From Streptococcus halichoeri (GTDB lineage Bacteria; Bacillota; Bacilli; Lactobacillales; Streptococcaceae), in assembly GCF_009870755.1 (NCBI RefSeq), contig NZ_WLZU01000009.1:1-59542 (forward strand): a stretch of 59,542 nt of DNA, in the 5' to 3' direction. Both the position numbers and the translations under genes were made by a program. Shown piece by piece: positions 10,613-18,920 of the stretch. Position 1 is the first letter of the stretch. The number at the start of each line of letters is the position of its first letter. The notes below the pieces were generated by a model. That model was given only the letters and a program-made list of their open reading frames with translations, did not search any database and had not been told where the DNA came from.

Positions 10613-10664
10613 TTTAGAACCGATGGAAACCCGACTCTTTTTTGTGACCAAAAGGAGTTTTTTT

Positions 10665-11228
10665 ATGTCTGCCAATAACCAAACAAAATACTTAGTCGAA
10701 ACCGCTATTTTTGCCGCCTTGGCAATGGGATTGTCACTGATTCCAGACTTTGCTTCCTGGTTTACCCCATCATTTGGAGCAATTGTCCTTGTGATCTTCG
10801 CCCTAAGACGAGGGGTCAAATACGGCGTCTTAGCTGGCTTAATTTGGGGGCTACTGCACTTTTTATTTGGCAGAGTGTACTATCTCAGTATGTCTCAAGT
10901 CTTGATTGAATATATCTTGGCATTCATGTCCATGGGGATTGCAGGTTTGTTCACCCCATCGTTAAGGACAGCACTGAGCCAAGGCTATAAGCAAAAAGCT
11001 TGGATGATTGGGGGCTTAGCTGCCTTAGCTGCTGTAGGCTTACGTTACCTTTGGCATTTTATTGCTGGTGTTATTTTCTGGGGCTCTTATGCTCCTAAGG
11101 GCACCTCGGCTTGGATGTATTCCTTATCGGTCAATGGCACAGCGGCTTGTTTGACGTTTATTTTTGTTGTGGTTGTCACTTTAGTATTGATAACTTACCA
11201 AGCCACAATTTTCTTACCAAAAGATTAG
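10665..11228 (+). CDS. thiT: Thiamin ECF transporter S component ThiT
   Basis: ThiT is the membrane-embedded substrate-binding subunit for thiamin, working with the EcfAAT module. The 187-residue protein has six hydrophobic helices. The family-specific loop is present: GVKYGVLAGLIWGLLHFLFGR and later LRYLWHFIAGVIFWG, which carry the aromatic residues that stack on thiamin. The longest frame begins at 10623 inside the leader, but the ATG at 10665 follows AAAAGGAG. A TPP riboswitch and consensus promoter directly upstream confirm substrate and regulation. The next gene starts after a separate promoter. Confidence 0.96.
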   Translation: MSANNQTKYLVETAIFAALAMGLSLIPDFASWFTPSFGAIVLVIFALRRGVKYGVLAGLIWGLLHFLFGRVYYLSMSQVLIEYILAFMSMGIAGLFTPSLRTALSQGYKQKAWMIGGLAALAAVGLRYLWHFIAGVIFWGSYAPKGTSAWMYSLSVNGTAACLTFIFVVVVTLVLITYQATIFLPKD

Positions 11229-11258
11229 GAATTAAGCATTTAATTAGAAGACTAAAAA

Positions 11259-11267
11259 TGGTATAAT
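11259..11267 (+). promoter_or_regulatory. Extended -10 promoter of the ybaK-like gene
   Basis: TGG-TATAAT at 11259-11267 lies about 47 nt upstream of the start codon, with TTTAAT at the -35 position. Confidence 0.5.
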
Positions 11268-11313
11268 AATAATGATATTATTATACTTTTTTGTGTGCAA
11301 AAAAGAGGGTTAT

Positions 11314-11793
11314 ATGATGACGAAAAAGGGTAAATTAAAAAAAACACTAGTGGAACAAATCCTAGACAAAGCAGCCATTCCCTATGATAGTTTGGCGATT
11401 AATGCCTTACAAGAGCAAGAGCTCCCTGATCAGATTCAGCGCTCTGATATTTTTAAAACACTGGCTTTGGTTGGCGACAAGACCGGGCCTATTATTGGCA
11501 TTGTTCCTATTACAGAACATTTATCAGAAAAAAAGCTGGCCAAGTTATCCGGCAATAAAAAGGTCAGCATGATTCCTCAAAAAGACTTACAAAAAACCAC
11601 TGGTTATATTCACGGCGCAAACAATCCCATTGGGATTAGACAAAAGCATACTTTTCCTATTTACATTGATTCGACCGCGCTTGTACAAGACCAAGTAATC
11701 GTCTCAGCTGGTGAAGTGGGGCGCTCTGTTCGAATCAATAGTCAAGCGCTAGCTGATTTTATCGGAGCAGCATTTGCTGATATTAAAGAATGA
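11314..11793 (+). CDS. ybaK: YbaK/EbsC family Cys-tRNA(Pro) deacylase
   Basis: Members of this family hydrolyse mischarged Cys-tRNA(Pro) in trans, acting as a cytosolic proofreading factor for ProRS. The 159-residue protein shows the YbaK pattern: DQIQRSDIFKTLALVGDKTGP, then KKVSMIPQKDLQKTTGYIHGANNPIGI and IVSAGEVGRSVRINSQAL. An active-site lysine is expected in FKTLAL. Two tandem ATGs (11314 and 11317) follow GAGGG; the first is taken. The gene precedes the histidine phosphatase gene by 34 nt and the two probably share a transcript. The family is clear; editing specificity is inferred from homologues. Confidence 0.88.
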   Translation: MMTKKGKLKKTLVEQILDKAAIPYDSLAINALQEQELPDQIQRSDIFKTLALVGDKTGPIIGIVPITEHLSEKKLAKLSGNKKVSMIPQKDLQKTTGYIHGANNPIGIRQKHTFPIYIDSTALVQDQVIVSAGEVGRSVRINSQALADFIGAAFADIKE

Positions 11794-11827
11794 TAATCAT
11801 AAATTAATTAGAAGGGTTAAACTTATT

Positions 11828-12472
11828 ATGAAATGTTATTTTGTCAGACATGGAAAAACGCAGTGGAATGTTGAGGGACGCTTTCAAGGTGGCGGAGCCG
11901 ACTCACCCTTGCTACCAGAATCCTATGAGGAAATTCGTCAGCTGGGTATAGCACTTAAGGACGTCCCTTTTGATGCGGTCTACTCAAGTGATCTCAAACG
12001 CGCTTACGAAACTGCACAGCTGCTGTTGGCTGCTTGCGAGCAAGACCTGGAAATTACACAAACCAAAGCATTGAGAGAATGGGGCCTGGGCAAACTGGAG
12101 GGAGCAAAAATTGCTACTATGAATGCTATTTACCCGCACCAAATGGATGCTTTTCGACACAACCTAGCCCGTTTTAATGCTGGGCAATTCGAGGCAGAAT
12201 CAATCTATCAAACTACCCACCGTGTTTGTGAATTAGTCGACTCACTCAAGGATAAGCATTACCAACATGTCTTATTTGTCGGACACGGAGCTAATTTGAC
12301 TGCCTCCATCCGCTCGCTGTTGGGCTATGAACCAGCCTTACTTCGGGCTAACGGCGGACTTGACAATGCTAGTTTAACGATCCTTGAAACAAATGATTTT
12401 AAATCCTTTCATTGTCTCACTTGGAATGATAAAAACTACCTCAATGCAGCAAGCCAGCAAGGCCTAAATTGA
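11828..12472 (+). CDS. Histidine phosphatase superfamily protein (phosphoglycerate mutase-like)
   Basis: The 214-residue protein has the RHG signature at the N-terminus (VRHGKTQWN, His8 the expected phospho-acceptor), the downstream SSDLKRAYETA motif, and the second catalytic His in FVGHGANL. These enzymes are cofactor-dependent phosphatases; the length and divergence from glycolytic GpmA suggest a general phosphatase and not the main mutase. The ATG at 11828 follows AGAAGGGT. It is the last gene before a hairpin and a 350-nt structured gap. The substrate is not predictable from sequence. Confidence 0.88.
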   Translation: MKCYFVRHGKTQWNVEGRFQGGGADSPLLPESYEEIRQLGIALKDVPFDAVYSSDLKRAYETAQLLLAACEQDLEITQTKALREWGLGKLEGAKIATMNAIYPHQMDAFRHNLARFNAGQFEAESIYQTTHRVCELVDSLKDKHYQHVLFVGHGANLTASIRSLLGYEPALLRANGGLDNASLTILETNDFKSFHCLTWNDKNYLNAASQQGLN

Positions 12473-12478
12473 CATTCA

Positions 12479-12509
12479 CTAAACAGCTAAGTTTGGGATA
12501 GCTGTTTAG
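12479..12509 (+). terminator. Hairpin after the histidine phosphatase gene
   Basis: A perfect 11-bp stem CTAAACAGCTA (12479-12489) pairs with 12499-12509. There is no T-tract, so it may act as a weak terminator or mRNA 3' stabiliser. Confidence 0.45.
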
Positions 12510-12666
12510 CACAAACTTTGGCTGCAAGCAGAGCCCTTCTACCTTTCTTATTGGCAAATCCAATTTGTATCTATTAGCATTTGAGTATCAGGCTAATTCT
12601 ATTAGGCTAGATGTGGCACACTTAGAAAAAGAAAGCAGACCCAACATTTAGAGGTTTACTATAGGC

Positions 12667-12753
12667 ACAAGAGAGCTTCACCTGACTAGGCCACCCAAAA
12701 ATCAGCCTGGATTGAAATGAGTGATCCGGCTGCTGGGGCTCTCTTGTTTTTTT
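12667..12753 (+). terminator. Large-loop terminator or 3' end of an unannotated RNA
   Basis: The arms ACAAGAGAGC (12667-12676) and GCTCTCTTGT (12738-12747) enclose about 60 nt that can fold further (CAGCC/GGCTG) and are followed by seven T residues. It terminates transcription before the secreted-protein gene and could be the end of a structured regulatory RNA. The 160 nt before it show no reading frame. Confidence 0.6.
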
Positions 12754-12858
12754 GATAAGTTTTATTATAATTAAATGAGTTAACGATTAATTTTTTGATA
12801 AAACCTAATCACGTCGTTGTCTTTAAGAGCAATCATTGTGCCATAAGGAGATTTTTAC

Positions 12859-14769
12859 TTGAAAAGAAAAACCATAGGATCCTATCTTGCTTTGATAGCA
12901 GGCCTGTTGAGCCTAACAAGCTTATCTGTTCAGGCAGAAGATACTTACACTTATCCCAGTCGTCAAGGAGATAGCTACACTAACTCCTACTACCACTATC
13001 CTCCTAGAAACTATGATACTAGGCAGCCCCAATATCGGACAGTGGGCGAAGATAGTTATAGAAGCCATAAGTATGATTTCTATCAAAAGGAGTACGATCA
13101 ATTAGCAAGACAACATGAACAGTTGATTGCCATCTACAAGCAGTTAAAAGCAAGCTATGACGCGACCAGGCAAGCTAGTGATTCAGAATTACGTAGTCTG
13201 AGCCAAAAATGGCAGGAGCTCAATAACCGCTTTCAAGTACTAGTTAGAGAAAACCCTGTTGTCGGGGGTAATTACGCAATTGAAAACCTGAAAGCTACGG
13301 TAGCTGGTTATAACAATCGCCTAGCCAGCTACCAAGCCAGCCAGGACTTTATCACTAGCAATCAAGAAACTTTAAACAGATTAGACCAACTCGATGCTGA
13401 ACGACGAGCTCTTCAGTACGGTAGTGTAGAACTTAACAGCAATCTTCAAACTACGAATAGTTATATTGAGCAGCTAAACCAGCAATTACGTACTTATCCT
13501 TTTACAACTCCACTTGCCGACTTACAAAGCCAACAAACGAAAATTGAAGCTCAGATTAACCAAATCGAGCGGGACAAGGCTGCGTATAAGCCAGAACCGA
13601 GAGCCTATCGCGCTGGTTCTGATTCTGGTGCTGGCTCCCGACGTCAAAAACGTCAAGTGCCAGCACCGGGAAATGTTCCCCTGTGGCATGAAATGCGCAA
13701 TGAAGGCCTAGACCACAGTAAGCCAAACCGTTATGAGGCTACTGCCCCTACAAATGGGCGAGTAGATCTATCAAATATTAGCGATTTAAAAACACTGCAA
13801 GAAAAGTCTGACCTGGCCCATTACCAACGGGCCAAAGAGATTGTTTTCCACATAAAACGTTCGGATTTAACAGGGCTAACAGAGCAGCGATATGCAGACA
13901 CTAACCTCTCTGCAGCCATTTCTCGCTTTATCAAAGAAAAGCTGGCTGTGATGCCTAATACACGCGGAGTAACTTCAGGTTTTAAATTTCAAGTACAGTT
14001 CTACTATGATCGTGATGATCTGAATATTACCCTGATGCCAGACTACTACATGACCGATGCACAGTATCAGGAGTACGATAGGCATCTCAGGGATTGGACC
14101 CACAAAAATATTCATGCTTCTGATTCCGAAGTAGAAAAAATAGATAAGATTCAAGACTATATCATGACCAACTATCACTATGCGGTAGGTAAGGTTGGCG
14201 GGCATACTGTCACAGGTATTTCCGTGCAAACGCCCTATGCCTTCCTCAAGGATAAGGAAGCCGTCTGCCAGGCCTATGCCCAACTCTTTAAGGATATGGG
14301 ACGCCTAGCCGGACTTGATGTCTACTATATCCAAGGTTATGGCGACCCTGCTGGTGGTAAGTCCAGTCTGCATGCCTGGAACATTGTCAAAGTCGGTGAT
14401 AAGTATTACCATGTTGATTTAACCTGGAATGATACTATTGACCAAACTAACAAGAACCATACCTATACTCTGCGCGGGAATAACTTTATGAAGCAGACCC
14501 ACCTGTGGAATGTAGATTACCAGATTTCAGATGAGGATTATCACGATTATCCAAGGCCAACCTACTACAACGGAAGGCATCCTTACAGAATATCCAACTA
14601 TAGCCAGCCCGTCCAGGCTAACTACCGGAGCACAAGCCCATCTGCTTACACTAGTCAAAGACAACCACAAGCCACTCACCTTCGCCAAAGACGTTCTGCT
14701 AACAACTCCAACACAGGACCACAATATCGATTTGTCTTTGGTCGCGAAGCCACTTTAGGTAGGGCATAA
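12859..14769 (+). CDS. Secreted transglutaminase-like protein with coiled-coil N-terminal region
   Basis: The start is TTG with AAGGAG 7 nt upstream. Residues 1-26 form a signal peptide (cleavage after VQA). Residues 28-70 are rich in Tyr, Pro and Ser, and 75-245 are heptad-like and rich in Gln and Leu, suggesting coiled coil. Residues 290-560 carry a transglutaminase-core fold with Cys470 (EAVCQAYAQLF), His505 (SLHAWNIVK) and Asp520 (YYHVDLTWND). The basic sites RRQKR (261-265) and RQRR (609-612) bracket the catalytic part. There is no LPXTG motif or lipobox, so it is probably released. The catalytic role could be protease, deamidase or cross-linker; I do not recognise a named protein. It has a terminator of its own. 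Confidence 0.85.
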   Translation: MKRKTIGSYLALIAGLLSLTSLSVQAEDTYTYPSRQGDSYTNSYYHYPPRNYDTRQPQYRTVGEDSYRSHKYDFYQKEYDQLARQHEQLIAIYKQLKASYDATRQASDSELRSLSQKWQELNNRFQVLVRENPVVGGNYAIENLKATVAGYNNRLASYQASQDFITSNQETLNRLDQLDAERRALQYGSVELNSNLQTTNSYIEQLNQQLRTYPFTTPLADLQSQQTKIEAQINQIERDKAAYKPEPRAYRAGSDSGAGSRRQKRQVPAPGNVPLWHEMRNEGLDHSKPNRYEATAPTNGRVDLSNISDLKTLQEKSDLAHYQRAKEIVFHIKRSDLTGLTEQRYADTNLSAAISRFIKEKLAVMPNTRGVTSGFKFQVQFYYDRDDLNITLMPDYYMTDAQYQEYDRHLRDWTHKNIHASDSEVEKIDKIQDYIMTNYHYAVGKVGGHTVTGISVQTPYAFLKDKEAVCQAYAQLFKDMGRLAGLDVYYIQGYGDPAGGKSSLHAWNIVKVGDKYYHVDLTWNDTIDQTNKNHTYTLRGNNFMKQTHLWNVDYQISDEDYHDYPRPTYYNGRHPYRISNYSQPVQANYRSTSPSAYTSQRQPQATHLRQRRSANNSNTGPQYRFVFGREATLGRA

Positions 14770-14804
14770 GAAGAGCACTACGCCTTTCTAACGCAACCCA
14801 CTTG

Positions 14805-14859
14805 ACACCTGCAAAAAGACTGCTGCTATTTAGCAAGTCGCTTTTGCAGGTGTTTTTTT
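14805..14859 (+). terminator. Terminator of the transglutaminase-like gene
   Basis: The stem ACACCTGCAAAA (14805-14816) pairs with TTTTGCAGGTGT (14842-14853), with further pairing inside, and ends in TTTTTTT. Confidence 0.9.
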
Positions 14860-15003
14860 ACTCTATCTCTTGTACCAAGCCAAAAGCCTTACCTTAATCG
14901 ACTATGCTCATTTTTATCTCATCAAAATATTATTTAAACAGCCATTTTATTCTCAAAAAGTTCATAATATTTTATTTAAATTAATTTAAAATTATAAAAT
15001 ATA

Positions 15004-15032
15004 TTGACGTGGCTCTTGTCAACTAATATAAT
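15004..15032 (+). promoter_or_regulatory. Promoter of the Trp-rich secreted protein gene
   Basis: TTGACG (15004-15009), a 17-nt spacer and TATAAT (15027-15032) lie in AT-rich DNA. The leader to the start codon is about 93 nt and has no recognised riboswitch. Confidence 0.8.
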
Positions 15033-15132
15033 TAAGGTGTTACTTGATAAGATTTCCACTAACTAAGAAAACAAGCTTGCCTTTTACCTAATTGTTAACA
15101 ATTATTCAAAGCATGAAAAGGAAAGACATATT

Positions 15133-15816
15133 ATGAGACGCACCGTTTTACCTAAAAAATTCATAGGCTTCGCTGTAGCTGCTGCAACTTTAAGTGCCCT
15201 ATTCATTTCATCAACGACAAATGTAAGTGCGCATGATAATATTGATGAGTACGGCAAAGTGCATCTTTACTGGCAGGGAAATTACTACGTTGATAACTAT
15301 GTTGACTATACTAAAAAATTATCTGAAGACAAAAACAGTATCGAATGGACAGTATATTTTAACTCAGCCAAAGAAAATTGGGTTTCCCCTGACTTTTCAG
15401 TCTTTCTGCCAGAAGGCGTTGAAAAACCAGATTCAATACTTGTTGATGATGAATGGTGGGGTCTAACGATAACCCGTACCATCACTAGCACTCCATGGAG
15501 TTATGATTGGAAGACGCAAAAAGACCAATTTAACCGCGAATGGGACAAATTCCCGGGTTACACCGGATGGAGTAACTCATTAGACAAGCTAACCAAAACT
15601 CGTAATGAGGGAGGCTTTGCTTATGTCCTGGTTGATACCTATGGTCGTAATGAACGTGTCTATTTTGGCCAAAAACGAACTTGGACTTTTACCACTAGGT
15701 TAAAAGATGGTTACAAGGACAAATGGGATAAACTACCATTTGTCGCAGGTATTAAACAAAATGATTCTTTAGCAGCTTCATACCCTAGCTACAAGGCCGA
15801 ATTCAAAAACTATTAA
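15133..15816 (+). CDS. Secreted Trp-rich protein of unknown family
   Basis: The 227-residue product has a clear signal peptide (basic MRRTVLPKK, hydrophobic core 11-30, predicted cleavage after VSA near 33). The mature part is about 194 residues with roughly a dozen Trp residues and many Tyr, Asp and Lys. The alternation of polar and hydrophobic residues (for example SIEWTVYFN and RTWTFTTRL) suggests a beta-sandwich, like N-terminal domains of streptococcal surface adhesins. There is no LPXTG, lipobox or SH3/LysM repeat. It follows the transglutaminase-like gene but has its own promoter and a possible AAAAGGAAAG ribosome binding site. I do not recognise it; adhesin-like domain or binding protein is only an inference. 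Confidence 0.8.
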   Translation: MRRTVLPKKFIGFAVAAATLSALFISSTTNVSAHDNIDEYGKVHLYWQGNYYVDNYVDYTKKLSEDKNSIEWTVYFNSAKENWVSPDFSVFLPEGVEKPDSILVDDEWWGLTITRTITSTPWSYDWKTQKDQFNREWDKFPGYTGWSNSLDKLTKTRNEGGFAYVLVDTYGRNERVYFGQKRTWTFTTRLKDGYKDKWDKLPFVAGIKQNDSLAASYPSYKAEFKNY

Positions 15817-15861
15817 GCATTCACGTAAATTTTGTTTAATTAGTCCTTTAGAAAAGCAATA

Positions 15862-15958
15862 ACCTCGAACTTTCTAGATAATCCAGGTTCGAGATTATCT
15901 AGAAAACTTAAGTATAAAGGTTCGCTGTCAACTGTAGTGACTGACAATGAACCCAAAA
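15862..15958. other. Interleaved inverted repeats downstream of the Trp-rich gene
   Basis: Segment A CTCGAAC (15864-15870) pairs with A' GTTCGAG (15887-15893), and segment B TTTCTAGATAATC (15871-15883) pairs with B' (15893-15905). The order A-B-A'-B' is the topology of an H-type pseudoknot. A second hairpin (GGTTC and TGTCA arms, about 15919-15953) follows before the shared terminator. Confidence 0.55.
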
Positions 15959-16004
15959 ACGCTATCCTCTCATCTAGGGATTCTCCCTCAAGACAGGATA
16001 GCGT
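15959..16004. terminator. Bidirectional terminator between convergent genes
   Basis: ACGCTATCCT (15959-15968) pairs with AGGATAGCGT (15995-16004), with an inner AGGGA/TCCCT pairing. T-rich tails follow on both strands. It serves the Trp-rich gene on the plus strand and the HAD gene on the minus strand. Confidence 0.85.
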
Positions 16005-16011
16005 CTATTTT

Positions 16012-16914
16012 TTAGCGTCCATATTTCATGCGTAGGACCTTTTCTTGTTTTTTATTGAGGCGTAAGAGAATAACCACCTTATCAATGCTCATATTGCTTT
16101 CTAAAAGGCGTTCAGCGGCCATCATTAAGCCGTTATTAAGTCCTAAAGTCAAGATAGGATTCTTTTGATCATTAACATCAAAAATAAATTTATTGTCGGG
16201 TAGGTCAAAGAGAACTTTCACTGCCCCATAGAGCTGCTCAAAGTTATCAATAGCGACATCGTACACTGGTTTAATCCCAGGTTTTAAGCTACGACCACGG
16301 TGGTTAAACCACATGGCATGCCAACCGCCATTGTGGGCACCCATAACATCATTATCATAGGAATCACCGACATACAGTGTGGTGGCAGGATTCATGTCAA
16401 ATTGCTCAGCTGCCAGGTTGAAAATCTCTTTTTCAGGTTTTTGAAAGCCGGTAGCTTGACTGACAATGACCCGTTTAGGGTCGACATAATCATAAAGACC
16501 GAGCTTTTTGACCTTTTTTAATTGGTGTTCGGTAGGGCCATTGGTGATGATCCCCATGGGTACATTTTTAGATTTGAGAAAATCCAGCGTCATCCGCATC
16601 TCATCTAGCATGGTAATATTATCTAAGGCATGCTCATAAATGTCTTGGAAATGGGCACCTGTAGCTTCATCAATAGCTTGATAGCCAAATTCTAAAAGGG
16701 TTTCTTTGCAACGCCAAAAGCGAAAATACTCTGTCGTCCACTCCCCAGCCATGACTCTTGGAAAACCAATATCGGAATAATGACGAAAACGAATATAGGC
16801 CTGATTGATGGATGCCATATTAAAATCAGGAAAGCATTTTTCCATAGCAATCCGATAAGGTGCCTGCTGATCATAGATGGTATCATCAACATCAAAAACA
16901 ATAGCTGTAATCAT
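16012..16914 (-). CDS. HAD superfamily hydrolase with C-terminal extension
   Basis: The 300-residue cytosolic protein shows all four HAD motifs: FDVDDTIYD at the N-terminus (Asp8 nucleophile, Asp10), the ITNGP motif II, Lys in FQKPEKEIF, and GDSYDND. This is a HAD-IA layout with an alpha-helical cap. After about residue 235 an extra basic tail ends in KKQEKVLRMKYGR. The long frame runs to 17037, but the ATG at 16914 directly precedes MITAIVFD and has a weak purine-rich site (AAGAGAG). It is divergent from lysS. The substrate is unknown. Confidence 0.85.
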   Translation of the reverse strand: MITAIVFDVDDTIYDQQAPYRIAMEKCFPDFNMASINQAYIRFRHYSDIGFPRVMAGEWTTEYFRFWRCKETLLEFGYQAIDEATGAHFQDIYEHALDNITMLDEMRMTLDFLKSKNVPMGIITNGPTEHQLKKVKKLGLYDYVDPKRVIVSQATGFQKPEKEIFNLAAEQFDMNPATTLYVGDSYDNDVMGAHNGGWHAMWFNHRGRSLKPGIKPVYDVAIDNFEQLYGAVKVLFDLPDNKFIFDVNDQKNPILTLGLNNGLMMAAERLLESNMSIDKVVILLRLNKKQEKVLRMKYGR

Positions 16915-17045
16915 GGCTCTCTTTTCTTTTTCTTCCTTTTTTTTGACTATTATACTATTTTCTAGGAGCATTTTCAAACAGCGGCTGAGAAGCTCTGCAA
17001 TTCCCCTAAAAAACGTGGAAATATGGTGTTTTCTCAAGGCTTTTG

Positions 17046-18572
<1,527 letters not shown>

Positions 18573-18578
18573 CATAGC

Positions 18579-18604
18579 ACAGCTGGACCATCTGGTCCAG
18601 CTGT
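18579..18604 (+). terminator. Hairpin terminator of lysS
   Basis: A perfect 11-bp stem ACAGCTGGACC (18579-18589) with loop ATCT pairs with 18594-18604. The trailing sequence TTGTCGTTT is only moderately T-rich. The 250 nt beyond it show no gene. Confidence 0.7.
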
Positions 18605-18860
18605 TTGTCGTTTAGAGCTTCTTGCTTAAAATTGCCCGATACTTGCATGAGCATTTCTTGAAGCATCTAATAGGCGAATAAGCTTCATTTAACATATCCT
18701 GCGCTAATACTAACTTGACATCCCTTGACATTCCTGGCCATAGGAATTTGCTAGCCTAAAGTACCATCCCATCAGCTCCTAATCTGACCTAGTCCTTCTT
18801 TTGGACCAGATGGAAATCTAAAGCGGTACAGTAAGTAGGTTAAGGACATCCTCTGCTGAG

Positions 18861-18889
18861 TTGCATTCTGCTTTGTTTTAGAGTATAGT
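18861..18889 (+). promoter_or_regulatory. Promoter of the SARP-type regulator gene
   Basis: TTGCAT (18861-18866), a 17-nt spacer and TATAGT (18884-18889) lie 31 nt upstream of the start codon. Confidence 0.65.
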
Positions 18890-18920
18890 TAGGTTAACAA
18901 AGGATTGGAGGCGCTTTCAC

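Noticed and set aside
15880..15900. GGTTCGA like a tRNA T-loop
   Set aside because: No acceptor stem, D-arm or anticodon arm can be drawn around it; the bases belong to an interleaved inverted repeat.
18605..18920. Possible riboswitch or small gene between lysS and the regulator
   Set aside because: No recognised aptamer core, no open frame with a ribosome site; only a promoter was found.
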